64,000 bases of DNA, from assembly GCA_029866965.1 (NCBI GenBank), contig CP123444.1:2149501-2213500 (forward strand), written 5' to 3'. Origin of the DNA: Flavobacteriaceae bacterium YJPT1-3. GTDB taxonomy: Bacteria; Bacteroidota; Bacteroidia; Flavobacteriales; Flavobacteriaceae. The notes below the pieces were generated by a model that worked only from the letters and a program-made list of their open reading frames with translations, made no database searches and was not told where the DNA came from. Below, one piece after another: positions 9,404 to 20,110 of the stretch. How positions within the stretch are numbered: the first letter of the stretch is position 1; each line of letters begins with the position of its first letter. Position numbers and translations under genes: made by a program.

Positions 9404-10642
9404 TCAATGCTCATTGAGGCGGAAATCAGGATAAGCGTCCATAGCGTGCTCGTGCTGATCCAGTCCTTCCAGCTCTTCACGTTCCGATACTCGGATACCT
9501 ACGGTTTTCTTTAAGGTAAATATGATGATAAAGGAGGTCAAAACGCAGAACAGACCGATGAGGCCAACCCCAGCTAATTGAATGAGTAACTGATCAAGAC
9601 CGGCCATAGCGCCAAAGATGCCCACTGCTAAAGTACCCCAGATACCACAGATCAAATGAACCGCAATAGCACCTACAGGGTCATCGAGTTTTAATTTATC
9701 GATCAAGGCCACTCCAAAGACAATGATCGCTCCGGCAATTAGGCCAATTAACACGGCGTCGTTAGGACCCATTTGGTCAGCCCCTGCGGTAATCCCAACA
9801 AGTCCGCCTAAGATACCATTTAAGAACATGGTTAAGTCGTAATTTTTATACAGTAGTGTAGAGACGGTAAAGGCAGACACGCCCCCTGCAGCTGCGGCCA
9901 GAGAGGTCGTTACCAGGGTCAGCGAGGTTAACGCAGGGTCAGCAGAGAGTACAGAACCTCCGTTAAAGCCAAACCATCCCAACCAAAGAATGAGCACTCC
10001 GGCGGCTGCAAAGGGTAAATTATGACCGGGTATGGCCTGTGGTTTACCGTGCTCGTCAAATTTTCCAATCCGGGCGCCCAGTAGATAAACGGCAATCAAT
10101 GCTGCCCAGCCTCCCACGGAATGCACCAAGGTAGATCCAGCAAAATCATAGAATCCGAGTTTATCCAGAAATCCACCGCCCCATTTCCAGGAACCTACGA
10201 TGGGATACACCAATCCAACGTAGATAATAACAAAGATCATAAAAGGGCCAATTTTAATACGTTCGGCAACGGCACCTGATACGATAGTTGCAGCCGTAGC
10301 GGCAAACATCCCCTGAAAAAGGAAATCAGTCCACCAGGTGTAGCCACCGCTGGCATACTCAGCAGTCATTCCATTTTCAGGAGCAGCGATACCGAAGCCG
10401 GCAAATTTTAAAATACCGCTAGACCCATCCTCAAAACCGGGGTACATCAGATTGAAACCAAGAAGGTAGTAAAGTAGCAATCCACCACAGATGATAAAGA
10501 CATTTTTGAATAGGATATTGATCGTGTTTTTCTGTCGGGTGAGTCCGATTTCTAAAAAGGAGAAACCTAGGTGCATAAAGAACACCAGACCCGTACAGAT
10601 CATCATCCATACATTGTTTGCTGTGAATAATCCTGTTTCCAT
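9404..10642 (-). CDS. amt: Ammonium transporter (Amt family)
   Basis: A 412-residue protein with 11 expected helices. It imports ammonium through the inner membrane. The twin pore histidines are recognisable in GSTLVHSVGGWAAL and GAIAVHLICGIWGTL, and the Amt pattern FQGMFAATAATIVSGAVAER is present. It is the last gene of a minus-strand operon porin - PII - amt. PII proteins of the GlnK type normally block Amt when nitrogen is sufficient, and the adjacent PII gene fits that pairing. Confidence 0.95.
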   Translation of the reverse strand: METGLFTANNVWMMICTGLVFFMHLGFSFLEIGLTRQKNTINILFKNVFIICGGLLLYYLLGFNLMYPGFEDGSSGILKFAGFGIAAPENGMTAEYASGGYTWWTDFLFQGMFAATAATIVSGAVAERIKIGPFMIFVIIYVGLVYPIVGSWKWGGGFLDKLGFYDFAGSTLVHSVGGWAALIAVYLLGARIGKFDEHGKPQAIPGHNLPFAAAGVLILWLGWFGFNGGSVLSADPALTSLTLVTTSLAAAAGGVSAFTVSTLLYKNYDLTMFLNGILGGLVGITAGADQMGPNDAVLIGLIAGAIIVFGVALIDKLKLDDPVGAIAVHLICGIWGTLAVGIFGAMAGLDQLLIQLAGVGLIGLFCVLTSFIIIFTLKKTVGIRVSEREELEGLDQHEHAMDAYPDFRLNEH

Positions 10643-10666
10643 AAAAATAAATTTTGTTGTATTGTA

Positions 10667-11005
10667 TTAATTAAGCGTTTGTCCACCTTTCTCACCGGTG
10701 CGAATACGATATGCTTCTTGCACCTCGGAGACGAAAATTTTGCCATCACCCACTTCTCCGGTTTTTCCGGACTCTAGAATGGCTTTTATGGTGGCTTCCA
10801 CGTAGTCTTCATTGACCACGATGGACAAGTATCTCCGTTGAATATCACTTGTGCTGTAAGACACTCCACGGTAAACATGTCCTTCTTTTTCGTTGCCTAG
10901 CCCGGTGACATCCCAATAGGAAAAGAAGTTGACCCCTACATTGTGCAGGGCTTTTTTCACCTCAGAGAATTTTGATTTGCGAATGATCGCTTCTACTTTT
11001 TTCAT
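10667..11005 (-). CDS. PII nitrogen regulatory protein (GlnB/GlnK family)
   Basis: 112 residues, the standard PII length. It begins MKKVEAIIRKSKFSEVKKAL, has the T-loop region EGHVYRGVSYS with the Tyr at the position uridylylated in proteobacteria, and the nucleotide-binding segment TGEVGDGKIFVSEV. It senses ATP/ADP and 2-oxoglutarate and probably controls the neighbouring Amt channel. The T-loop differs from proteobacterial GlnK after the Tyr (STSDIQRRYLSI), as is common in Bacteroidota. It lies 24 bp upstream of amt. Confidence 0.95.
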   Translation of the reverse strand: MKKVEAIIRKSKFSEVKKALHNVGVNFFSYWDVTGLGNEKEGHVYRGVSYSTSDIQRRYLSIVVNEDYVEATIKAILESGKTGEVGDGKIFVSEVQEAYRIRTGEKGGQTLN

Positions 11006-11026
11006 TTTGATTAGTATTTGATGAGT

Positions 11027-12151
11027 TTAAAACGAATATACGGCTGCTAACAAGAAGGAAGCCAGGCCTTTCTGAAATTCGAAATCACTGTCCAAAATGA
11101 CCTCCTCGTCGTAAGTATCCAGTCGCAGTTCAGGAATCAGGGTGAGATCACCCACTTTAGCATTCCCCGAAAGGGTGACTGCAAAGACATTAGCATCTAC
11201 CGGCCCATTAAAAGCTTCGAAGTATTCTGCCCGGGTTCCCAAAGCAAAAGTTTCGCTCAGACTGTACTGCAGATAGGCCGCAACACCGTAAAATCCGAAG
11301 TCAGTATCGCTGTCTCCATCGAAATCTTCAATCGCTCCAGCAGTATTAATTTCATCCGTATTCGTGGTGTTGTAGGTGGCGTTCAGTCCCAGATAAAAAT
11401 CCTCCGTAAGGTCGGTACCTGCGGTAAGGTCTACCTGAAAGGTAGCTCCAGCCGAGGATTCACCGGGATCAGAGGCGGACGCATCTAATTTTCCATCTTG
11501 ATCGCCATAGAGCAGATTCAAAAAAGCGCTTCCACTATCGAAAGAATAACCCAATTGTCCGCCCAGGCTATAGGTGCCTACCGGATTAAACTCGGTAAAA
11601 TCGGTAGGATTCATTAGGGCGAGCATGGCGCTCCACTGATCATCTATGGTCAAGTCGGCTTTAATTCCGGTGTGTGAAAAAGGACCATTGGAGAACATAT
11701 AGGAGGTTGAGTAGTTGAAATTAGCAGTAGGGGAGATCACTTCGTAGCCTAGAAAGGTATTCCAGTTCCCTAAGGTTAACTTTAGTCTGTCAGTAACGTT
11801 CCAATACACATAGAGTTGATTAACGATGCTGGAATTGCCAGAAGATAGAAATACAGCATCCTCTCCGCGCGGCCCAAAGACCAGATCGGCCACCGCTCCT
11901 ACCTTTTCGCCTTCGTAACTGAAGATGAGATTGGCCATGCCGATCGCAAATCCAGGTCTATTCGCAAAGGAAGTTCCGGGTTCCTGATAAGGAAAGTCGT
12001 CGTATTCCCGATTGTAGGAGTTTAGATTCAGTCGATAATAGGCATCTACAGAACCGGAAAAGCCCAAGTTAGAATACCACGATTTTTCATCTTCCTGAGC
12101 GAGGGTGATCGTACTACTTAGCGCTAAGAGAATTAAAATACACTTTTTCAT
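11027..12151 (-). CDS. Outer-membrane beta-barrel porin (OmpL-like, porin_2 type)
   Basis: 374 residues with a signal peptide (MKKCILILLALSSTITLAQ), the early segment GFSGSVDAYYRLNLN typical of putative beta-barrel porin-2 proteins, many alternating strands and a terminal aromatic residue (LLAAVYSF). First gene of the porin - PII - amt operon, so it may be the outer-membrane entry route for ammonium or small nitrogen compounds; that is inferred from context. Confidence 0.85.
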   Translation of the reverse strand: MKKCILILLALSSTITLAQEDEKSWYSNLGFSGSVDAYYRLNLNSYNREYDDFPYQEPGTSFANRPGFAIGMANLIFSYEGEKVGAVADLVFGPRGEDAVFLSSGNSSIVNQLYVYWNVTDRLKLTLGNWNTFLGYEVISPTANFNYSTSYMFSNGPFSHTGIKADLTIDDQWSAMLALMNPTDFTEFNPVGTYSLGGQLGYSFDSGSAFLNLLYGDQDGKLDASASDPGESSAGATFQVDLTAGTDLTEDFYLGLNATYNTTNTDEINTAGAIEDFDGDSDTDFGFYGVAAYLQYSLSETFALGTRAEYFEAFNGPVDANVFAVTLSGNAKVGDLTLIPELRLDTYDEEVILDSDFEFQKGLASFLLAAVYSF

Positions 12152-12613
12152 AATGGTGATTGATTAATTAGTGGTAGTAAAACTAGGAGTGTCAACATTG
12201 GGTACCAAAAAATGAGGGGGTATACCAGTAATTTTTATTCATATCAAAAATTTACCCCCCTTTGATTAGGGGGTTACTAGTTATAAACAGTTTATTTACG
12301 GGCTTATTTATTGAATTCGGAATGAAAATGGGTTCATAATCTCCTTTTTACAAGGACGAATTAGGGATTTTTGGGTCAAAAACGTCAATTGACCGATTGT
12401 GTTAAGTAAATCTTAAAGAGTACCTTCTTAAGGACGCAGTCCAAAAAGAAAATAAATCATTGTCATTTTCTTAATTCCGTCTACTCCTATTGAGAAATTG
12501 ATAGCTAGAATTGCTGATTTTGAGAACTTCGGAATAATGCAACCCTACTCTTGTCTTCTTCTTCTTATTCAATAGCTTTAAGATTGGAACTTTCATAATT
12601 AATCCTTTTTCGC
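12152..12613. other. Divergent regulatory region between porin-PII-amt and gltBD
   Basis: A 462-bp A+T-rich stretch without a convincing ORF between two nitrogen-assimilation operons. It contains an inverted repeat ACCCCC/GGGGGT at 12254-12274 around a 9-nt centre and a further GGGGG block at 12216-12220, standing out against the A+T-rich background. These may be operators or leader structure for the porin operon. No NtrC-type or sigma-54 site was recognised. Confidence 0.5.
12551..12580 (+). promoter_or_regulatory. Possible gltB promoter
   Basis: TTG at 12551-12553, 19-nt spacer, TAGCTTTA at 12573-12580, one base off the TAnnTTTG -7 consensus. A start about 7 bp downstream would leave a leader of roughly 27 nt before the gltB ATG at 12614. 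Confidence 0.4.
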
Positions 12614-15600
12614 ATGGAAAAACAAGGCCTTTACTTACCTCAATTTGAGCATGACAACTGCGGTGCCGGATTTATTTGTAGCCTGGAAGGCAAGACCTCC
12701 AATGATATTATTCATAAGGCGTTGGAGATTTTAGAGAAGCTGGAACATCGTGGAGCGGTCAGTAGTGATGGTAAAACCGGGGATGGGGCAGGTATACTGA
12801 TTGACATACCACACGATTTCTTTGTAGAAGAATGCGACTTCGAGCTGCCGGAGGCTGGCGCTTATGCCATGGGTAATGTTTTTCTTCCCAAGAAATTCAA
12901 TCAGTCTGCTTATTGCAAAGCTGTTTTTGAAGAGGAGCTGAAAAATCAAGGATTAATCGTTCTGGGCTGGCGACAGGTCCCTGTTGATCCAGAACATATA
13001 GGAGCGATCGCTGCAGATACAGAACCTTATATTGAACAACTCTTTGTGGGTAAGTCTGATGCGCTTAAGGATGCGGCAGTCTTTCAACGTAAATTGTTCG
13101 CCGCCCGAAAAATTACCGAACATCGTATACTGAATTCTAAGCTTTCCCAAAGTCATTTTTTCTATCTGCCCTCCCTATCGACCAAAACAGTCATTTTTAA
13201 AGGACTTTTAAAACCGGAGGATATTAAGTACTACTATAAGGACTTGATGGACTCGCGGGTGGTGACGCGTTTGGCCCTGGTGCATCAGCGATTTTCAACC
13301 AATACTTTTCCTACCTGGGACCTGGCACAACCATTTCGGTACATGTGCCACAATGGCGAGATCAATACCCTGCGCGGAAATATTTCGCGTATGCTAAGTC
13401 GCGAAGAGTTGTTGGCCAGCGATTGGTTTGATGAGGACATGAAAAAACTTTTTCCCATCGTTCTGCCTGGCAAATCAGACTCCGCGTCTATGGATATGGT
13501 GGTCGAACTTCTATTAATGACCGGTCGCTCGCTGCCGGAAGTCATGATGATGCTAGTCCCCGAAGCCTGGGAAAAGCACAATACCATGAGTGACACAAAA
13601 AAGGCATTTTACGAATTCAACTCCTGTGCCATGGAGCCCTGGGATGGCCCCGCTTCCATTCCTTTTACCGATGGAGATTATATTGGAGCTGTTTTGGATC
13701 GCAATGGATTGCGCCCTTCCCGCTACAGCGTTACTAAGAATGGCTATGTGGTCATGTCTTCAGAAACCGGGGTGCTGGAATTGGATCCAAAAAATATAGC
13801 CTTTCACGGACGTTTAGAGCCTGGGAGAATGTTTTTAGTAGATATGAATGCGGGTCGGATCATACAGGATGATGAAATCAAAGAAGAAATTGCTCAACGT
13901 CATCCGTATGCCCAATGGGTAAAAGAACAACTGGTCCATCTTAGGGACATTCCTTATACCAATTGCCTAATCGCCGCTGAGCCCACACCAATAAATACAC
14001 GCAAGAAGCTCTTTGGCTATACCCGGGAGGATATCAGTACCATCATCATGCCCATGGCTTTAAAGTCAAAGGAGCCCATAGGTTCCATGGGGACGGACAC
14101 TCCACTGGCAGTGCTTTCAGAAAAGCCTCAATTGCTCTACAATTACTTTAAGCAGCTTTTTGCTCAGGTAACCAATCCACCACTAGATGGAATTCGAGAA
14201 GAGTTGATCACTGATTTAAGCCTTACGCTTGGTGCAGATCACAATCTCTTTGAAATCGTACCGGATCACGCAAAGAAATTGAAGATTCAGAATCCGGTCA
14301 TCTCCAAAGAAGACCTCGATAAAATTAAAAACGTGGATCATCCGGATCTGGAAGTGGCATGCTTAAGCATGACTTATCCCATAGTACAAGGGTTGAACGG
14401 ATTGGAAGAGGCTTTAAAGCAGTTACTCGACCAGGCTATTCTGGCCATCGATCAGGGGAGTAACATTCTGATTCTATCCGATCGGGGAGTGGATCAAGAA
14501 CAAGCTCCCATACCTGCAGTCTTGGCGCTTTCCTTCATCAACAGCTCCTTACAAAAAGTGGGCAAACGATCGCAAATGAGTATCATCATTGAATCAGCGG
14601 AACCCCGCGAAGTGCATCATTTCGCCTTACTTTTTGGTTATGGTGCCAGTGCGATCAATCCCTACATGGTGAATGAGATCATCGGTGAAGAAATCAGTAA
14701 GGATGACGACTCTTTAGAACGCTTCAACCAGGCCATCGAAAGCTATAATTATGCGGTTGGAAAAGGGGTGAACAAGGTGATGAACAAAATTGGAATCTCC
14801 ACCTTGAACTCCTATCGTGGCTCTCAGCTTTTTGAGGCTCTAGGACTCAATTCGTCCTTAATTGATGCCTATTTTCCGGGTACTCCATCCCGTATAGAAG
14901 GGATTGGATTGTATGAGGTAGAACGACAAATTGCAAGGCGGCATCAGTCCGCTTTCGCGAAAGCGGATATCCCCTCCGTTTTGGACCTGGAAATGGGCGG
15001 GCAGTACCGCTGGAGACGTAATGGTGAAAAGCATATGTTCAGTCCGTTGAGTGTGGCTAAACTCCAGCAAGCGGTACGTCAAAACAATCCGACCACCTAT
15101 AAAGAGTATGCAGCCTTGATCAATGAACAGTCCGAGCAATTGATGACCATTAGAGGATTGTTTGAATTCACGAATTACGATCCTATCCCCCTGGAAGAAG
15201 TAGAGCCCTGGACCGAGATCGTAAAACGCTTCAAAACAGGAGCCATGTCCTACGGCTCCATCAGCAAAGAGGCTCATGAGAATTTAGCGGTAGCTATGAA
15301 TCGCATTGGCGGAAAGAGCAACAGTGGAGAAGGTGGGGAAGATGCTAATCGGTTTTATAAGGACGCTAATGGAGACTGGAAGAATAGTGCGATCAAACAG
15401 GTGGCTTCCGGCCGCTTTGGGGTATCCATCAATTATCTGACCAATGCTGCTGAAATTCAGATCAAAATGGCCCAGGGTGCCAAGCCTGGGGAGGGCGGAC
15501 AATTACCGGGAGAAAAAGTGAATCCCAGTATTGCCAAAACGCGAAATTCAACTCCCTATGTGGGTTTGATCTCCCCGCCACCCCACCATGATATTTATTC

Positions 15601-17119
15601 TATTGAGGATCTGGCCCAATTGATCTACGACCTGAAATCGGCCAACCGGGCTGCACGCATCAACGTGAAGTTGGTGTCTGAAGTGGGCGTGGGTACCATA
15701 GCCGCCGGGGTGGCCAAGGCCAAGGCCGATGTCATCCTGATCTCTGGATACGATGGCGGAACAGGAGCATCTCCTTTGACCAGCCTTAGGCATGCCGGAC
15801 TTCCGTGGGAATTAGGGATCGCCGAAGCACAACAGACCCTGGTCATGAACGATCTGAGAGGTCGGGTTCGTCTGGAATGTGATGGACAATTAAAAACCGG
15901 TCGCGATGTTGCTGTGGCAGCCTTATTGGGAGCCGAAGAGTTCGGATTTGCCACCGCACCTCTAGTGGCCTCAGGCTGCATCATGATGCGGGCTTGTCAC
16001 TTGAACACCTGTCCGGTGGGGATCGCTACACAAAATCCGGAATTACGCAAGAAATTTGAAGGAAAGCCGGAACACGTGGTCAACTTCATGTACTTCATTG
16101 CCGAGGAGCTGCGAGAGATCATGGCCCAATTAGGATTCAGAACCGTCGATGAAATGGTCGGTCAGGTCCAAAAGCTCAATCGATCTAAGGTGATCGATCA
16201 TTACAAGGCCGGAGGTATCGACTTGTCACCCATCTTACACGAGATTGACCGTCCGCAGGGAGTAGCCGTGTACAACGTTCAGGAACAGGAGCATCATCTG
16301 GAGGATGCCATCGATTTTGAAATCATGGAGTTGGCTCACCAGGCACTATACCGCAAAGAAAAAACACAGCTCGACCTGGAGATCAGAAATGTGCATCGGG
16401 CGGTCGGGGCCATTTTGAGCAATGAGATCTCAAAGATCTATGGAGAACAAGGCCTGCCGGAGAATACCTTAAAGGTTAATTTTAAAGGATCGGCCGGACA
16501 GAGTTTTGGGGCTTTTGCGGCTCACGGACTCACGCTCAAGATCGAAGGTAATGCCAACGATTATTTGGGCAAAGGCTTGTCGGGGGCTAAATTGATTGTC
16601 AAGGTACCTGAAGAATCGACCATTGTTCCTCATGAAAATGTGATCATCGGCAATGTGGCCTTGTACGGAGCCACGAGTGGTGAAGCCTACATAAACGGAA
16701 AGGCAGGAGAGCGTTTTTGCGTGCGGAACAGTGGTGCCCAGGCTGTGGTGGAAGGGATTGGAGATCATGGCTGTGAATACATGACTGGAGGAGTTGCTGT
16801 GATACTTGGAGACACCGGAAGAAATTTTGGAGCAGGCATGAGTGGTGGAATAGCCTACGTTCTGGACGAATCTGGTGATTTTGAAGTCAAATGCAACAAG
16901 GAAGCGCTTAACCTGGATCCGGTTACATCAGAAGAGGATAAACAACAACTGTTTACTTTGATCGAGAATCACTACAACTATACCTTAAGTCCGCGAGCAC
17001 AGCACCTCCTAGAACATTGGGAGGAGCTGCTGCCTAAATTCATCAAAGTATTACCGGAAGAATACAAACAAGCACTGATCCGTCTGGAGCGGGAACGTCA
17101 AACCGATCTAACCGCATAA
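12614..17119 (+). CDS. gltB: Glutamate synthase large subunit
   Basis: 1501 residues, full length for GltB. With GltD it converts 2-oxoglutarate and glutamine to two glutamates. Cys16 in DNCGAGFI is the expected N-terminal nucleophile of the class II glutamine amidotransferase domain after removal of a 15-residue propeptide. The central and FMN-binding synthase domain includes [12 protein letters not shown] and [13 protein letters not shown]. The Fe-S cluster cysteines are in [17 protein letters not shown]-terminal GXGXG beta-helix ([17 protein letters not shown]) ends the protein. A perfect palindrome copy at 14951 encodes AFAKA in a variable part. gltD follows after 32 bp. Confidence 0.97.
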   Translation: MEKQGLYLPQFEHDNCGAGFICSLEGKTSNDIIHKALEILEKLEHRGAVSSDGKTGDGAGILIDIPHDFFVEECDFELPEAGAYAMGNVFLPKKFNQSAYCKAVFEEELKNQGLIVLGWRQVPVDPEHIGAIAADTEPYIEQLFVGKSDALKDAAVFQRKLFAARKITEHRILNSKLSQSHFFYLPSLSTKTVIFKGLLKPEDIKYYYKDLMDSRVVTRLALVHQRFSTNTFPTWDLAQPFRYMCHNGEINTLRGNISRMLSREELLASDWFDEDMKKLFPIVLPGKSDSASMDMVVELLLMTGRSLPEVMMMLVPEAWEKHNTMSDTKKAFYEFNSCAMEPWDGPASIPFTDGDYIGAVLDRNGLRPSRYSVTKNGYVVMSSETGVLELDPKNIAFHGRLEPGRMFLVDMNAGRIIQDDEIKEEIAQRHPYAQWVKEQLVHLRDIPYTNCLIAAEPTPINTRKKLFGYTREDISTIIMPMALKSKEPIGSMGTDTPLAVLSEKPQLLYNYFKQLFAQVTNPPLDGIREELITDLSLTLGADHNLFEIVPDHAKKLKIQNPVISKEDLDKIKNVDHPDLEVACLSMTYPIVQGLNGLEEALKQLLDQAILAIDQGSNILILSDRGVDQEQAPIPAVLALSFINSSLQKVGKRSQMSIIIESAEPREVHHFALLFGYGASAINPYMVNEIIGEEISKDDDSLERFNQAIESYNYAVGKGVNKVMNKIGISTLNSYRGSQLFEALGLNSSLIDAYFPGTPSRIEGIGLYEVERQIARRHQSAFAKADIPSVLDLEMGGQYRWRRNGEKHMFSPLSVAKLQQAVRQNNPTTYKEYAALINEQSEQLMTIRGLFEFTNYDPIPLEEVEPWTEIVKRFKTGAMSYGSISKEAHENLAVAMNRIGGKSNSGEGGEDANRFYKDANGDWKNSAIKQVASGRFGVSINYLTNAAEIQIKMAQGAKPGEGGQLPGEKVNPSIAKTRNSTPYVGLISPPPHHDIYSIEDLAQLIYDLKSANRAARINVKLVSEVGVGTIAAGVAKAKADVILISGYDGGTGASPLTSLRHAGLPWELGIAEAQQTLVMNDLRGRVRLECDGQLKTGRDVAVAALLGAEEFGFATAPLVASGCIMMRACHLNTCPVGIATQNPELRKKFEGKPEHVVNFMYFIAEELREIMAQLGFRTVDEMVGQVQKLNRSKVIDHYKAGGIDLSPILHEIDRPQGVAVYNVQEQEHHLEDAIDFEIMELAHQALYRKEKTQLDLEIRNVHRAVGAILSNEISKIYGEQGLPENTLKVNFKGSAGQSFGAFAAHGLTLKIEGNANDYLGKGLSGAKLIVKVPEESTIVPHENVIIGNVALYGATSGEAYINGKAGERFCVRNSGAQAVVEGIGDHGCEYMTGGVAVILGDTGRNFGAGMSGGIAYVLDESGDFEVKCNKEALNLDPVTSEEDKQQLFTLIENHYNYTLSPRAQHLLEHWEELLPKFIKVLPEEYKQALIRLERERQTDLTA
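14951..14964. repeat. Palindrome GCTTTCGCGAAAGC, perfect
   Basis: In gltB, read AFAKA. Confidence 0.95.
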
Positions 17120-17151
17120 ATGAAGTTGAACCAGAGAAAAGAGTATACACC

Positions 17152-18617
17152 ATGGGAAAAGTAACCGGATTTTTAGAATTTGATCGACAGGATGAGGCGT
17201 ATTTGCCCGTAGAAGAGCGCATCAAAGAATACAAAGAATTTACCGTTCCCCTCCAGGAACAGGAACTTAAAAAGCAGGGGGGCGCTGCATGGACTGTGGC
17301 ATCCCTTTTTGCCACAGCGGTTGTCCTCTGGGGAACCTCATTCCAGATTTTAACGATGCCGTATATCGAGGAGATTGGCAGGAGGCCAGTGAAATGCTCC
17401 ACGCGACCAACAACTTTCCGGAATTTACAGGCCGACTCTGTCCTGCGCCTTGTGAAGAGGCCTGCGTGCTGGGGATCAATGCAGATCCGGTGGCTATTGA
17501 GAATATTGAAAAAAATATTGCAGAACGCGCTTTTGAACAGGGATGGATCAAGCCTCAGATTCCACAAAAACGAACCGGTAAAGAAGTGGCCATTATCGGT
17601 TCAGGCCCTGCGGGCTTAGCCGCAGCTCAACAACTGAACCGGGCCGGTCATCAGGTGACTGTTTATGAACGGGACGCTCAGGTGGGCGGACTCTTGCGCT
17701 ACGGGATTCCCGATTTTAAAATGGAAAAGAAAGTGATCGATCGTCGCGTAAAGGTAATGACCGCCGAGGGTATTGAATTTGTGACCAACACTCACATCGG
17801 GAAAGATGTAGATGTACAGTTTCTTCGGGAAAAGTTTGACGCCTTGGTACTTTGCGGAGGAGCGACGGTACGTCGCGATTTGCCGGTTCCCGGAGCTGGT
17901 TTAAAAGGAGTGGTGCAAGCCATGGATTTTCTGCCGCAAAACAATAGGCGAGTTTCCGGAGAGGAATTCGCGGAAGCGGAGATCACGGCACAAGGAAAAA
18001 AGGTGATCGTCATTGGTGGTGGAGATACCGGCAGTGACTGTATCGGTACTTCCGTGCGTCAGGGCGCGACTAAAGTGACCAATTTTGAAATCATGGGGAA
18101 AGCCCCGGAAGGCAGGCCGTCTCATCAGCCCTGGCCATTTTATCCTATGCGATTACGCACCAGTTCGAGCCATGAAGAAGGTGTGGAGAGGGAGTGGGGG
18201 ATTTCAGCTAAAGAATTTATAGGGGATGAAGAGGGTAATCTTAAGGCGTTAAAGACCGTACGTGTCGAATGGATCGAGGAACCCGGGGAGCGTCCCCTGC
18301 TGCGTGAGATTGAAAATAGTGAGGAAGAATGGGCCTGTGACCTGGCTTTGCTGGCCTTGGGCTTTACAGGAAGCGAACCGACTCTGGCCGAGCAATTGGG
18401 CATCGAACAAGATGCCAGAACCAATATTAAAGCCTCTATACGGGATTATCAAACCAGTGTACCCGGAGTATTTGCCGCAGGGGATATGCGTCGTGGTCAA
18501 TCACTGATCGTTTGGGCTATTTCGGAGGGACGGCAGGCGGCTCATCACGTAGATGCCTACCTTATGGGCCAATCCGATCTACCGCTCAAAGGAGAAGGTG
18601 ATCTGCCCCGGGTTTAG
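17152..18617 (+). CDS. gltD: Glutamate synthase small subunit, interrupted by a frameshift at a G6 run
   Basis: The electron-supplying NADPH-oxidising partner of GltB. The first 43 codons (MGKVTGFLEFDRQDEA...) and the rest (MDCGIPFCHSGCPLGN..., FAD motif GSGPAGLAAA, NADPH motif GGGDTGSDC) are both clearly GltD but lie in different frames. The break is at the G6 run 17277-17282. One extra G restores K-K-Q-G-G-R-C-M-D-C-G and a protein of about 488 residues. As written, the upper frame continues out of register and stops at 17619, and the lower frame could start only at ATG 17289, losing the N-terminus and one Fe-S cysteine. Either a sequence error, a real mutation, or slippage. Confidence 0.9.
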
Positions 18618-18637
18618 CTGAGGTCCTGCGCTCTAAT

Positions 18638-18766
18638 TCAATCAAATACTTTTCCGGTCTTGTAGTATTTATAGCCATAATAGGCTACCTGAACTACGGT
18701 GGTCCAGGTGAATATGTTTTGAATGAGTCGATTTCGTTTTTTATTCTTAAAAAGCTTGGCCATCAT
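18638..18766 (-). CDS. Small conserved-looking hypothetical protein, 42 residues
   Basis: A short open frame starting ATGATG at 18766 with an A-rich/AAAGAAAA upstream region. The product begins MMAKLFKNKKRNRLIQNIF and ends YYGYKYYKTGKVFD: a basic N-terminus, one short hydrophobic stretch (TWTTVVQVAYYGY) and a polar tail. It could be a small membrane-associated protein. It sits between gltD (convergent) and dnaN (same strand). No family is recognised with certainty. Confidence 0.5.
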   Translation of the reverse strand: MMAKLFKNKKRNRLIQNIFTWTTVVQVAYYGYKYYKTGKVFD

Positions 18767-18881
18767 TTTTCTTTAAAAGATGGTCTTTATCTTCAGCTTT
18801 TCCTGTTAAGAATATTGTAAAATCATGGAATGCAACGGATGCCGTTATAGAAAAGTTGATTTCGGGTAAATGGAGAATGGC

Positions 18882-20000
18882 TTAGTCGTTCAACATCACC
18901 GGCATCACTAGCATGGTCACCTGCTCTCCTTCATCCTGCCCATCCAGGGGAGTAAGAATTCCCGCCCGGTTGGGAAGCGACATCTCCAAAGAAACGTCGT
19001 TCGCATTAAGGTTGTTCAGCATTTCTAAGAGAAATCTGGAGTTGAACCCAATTTGCATATCATCGCCCTGGTAGTCGCAGGTCAACCGTTCTTCGGCCTT
19101 ATTACTGTAGTCGACGTCTTCGGCAGAAATATTCAACTCAGAACCGGCAATCTTGAGCCTGATCTGATGCGTGGTCTTATTGGAGAAGATCGAAACCCGT
19201 CGCACGCTATTCAAGAACTGATTGCGATCGATGGTCAACTTGTTGGGATTCTCCTTAGGAATGACCGCTTCATAGTTGGGGTATTTCCCATCGATCAATC
19301 GACAGATCAATTCGGAATTGTCAAAGGTAAAACGGGCATTACTCTCATTGTATTCCACCAAAATATCGTTGTCATTTCCGGCCAGTATACTTTTGAGTAG
19401 GTTGAGTGGTTTCTTGGGCATGATGAACTCAGCCGTTTGATCTGCAGTTACATCACTACGCTGGTACTTGACGAGCTTGTGGGCATCTGTGGCTACAAAG
19501 GTGAGTCCGTCAGAATCAAACTGAAAGAAGACCCCGCTCATGACCGGACGTAAGTCGTCATTTCCGCTGGCGAAGATGGTGGTGCTAAGCGCCGTTGCCA
19601 GAACATCTGAAGGGACGGTCACGCTTTTAGGATCATCCAACGCTACAGCATTAGGAAACTCCTCACCATCGGCATAGGCCAAAGCGTATTTACCGTGATC
19701 AGAGCTGATCTCAATGGTATGGTTATCCTCAGCCACAAAAGTGAGGGGTTGCTCCGGAAATGTTTTTAAAGTGTCTAATAGCAAGCGTGCAGGGACTGCT
19801 ATACTGCCAAGATCTTCAGAATCGACTTCCAGACGCGAGACCATGGTGGTTTCCAGGTCAGAGGCGGAAACTTTTAAGCTTTTCTGGTCCAGTTCAAAGA
19901 GGAAATTATCAAGTATGGGTAGGGTATTGCTATTGTTGATAACACCACCTAAAACCTGTAATTGTTTTAAAAGGTAAGAGCTGGATACGATAAATTTCAT
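18882..20000 (-). CDS. dnaN: DNA polymerase III sliding clamp, beta subunit
   Basis: 372 residues, standard length, with the three-domain clamp layout. It starts MKFIVSSSYLLKQLQVLGGV, contains ATDAHKLVKY in the second domain and the C-terminal MLVMPVMLND that forms the clamp groove. It tethers replicative polymerase and other partners to DNA. It lies downstream of the gldFG gene on the same strand with about 110 bp between them. No origin signature or dnaA neighbour is visible, as is usual in Flavobacteriaceae where dnaN lies apart from dnaA. Confidence 0.97.
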   Translation of the reverse strand: MKFIVSSSYLLKQLQVLGGVINNSNTLPILDNFLFELDQKSLKVSASDLETTMVSRLEVDSEDLGSIAVPARLLLDTLKTFPEQPLTFVAEDNHTIEISSDHGKYALAYADGEEFPNAVALDDPKSVTVPSDVLATALSTTIFASGNDDLRPVMSGVFFQFDSDGLTFVATDAHKLVKYQRSDVTADQTAEFIMPKKPLNLLKSILAGNDNDILVEYNESNARFTFDNSELICRLIDGKYPNYEAVIPKENPNKLTIDRNQFLNSVRRVSIFSNKTTHQIRLKIAGSELNISAEDVDYSNKAEERLTCDYQGDDMQIGFNSRFLLEMLNNLNANDVSLEMSLPNRAGILTPLDGQDEGEQVTMLVMPVMLND

Positions 20001-20110
20001 GATGTACGTTTATTGTTCGCTGTGCGATTCTGCGTTAGTAAGGGACTCCAAAGTCCACTACAAATATATTTTAAACCCTACGCTTGCCGAAACAAACTTA
20101 TCAACAGTGT

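Noticed and set aside
14858-15984. Minus-strand ORFs of 70-140 codons inside gltB
   Set aside because: Antisense shadows of a strongly conserved gene; no start signals or motifs.
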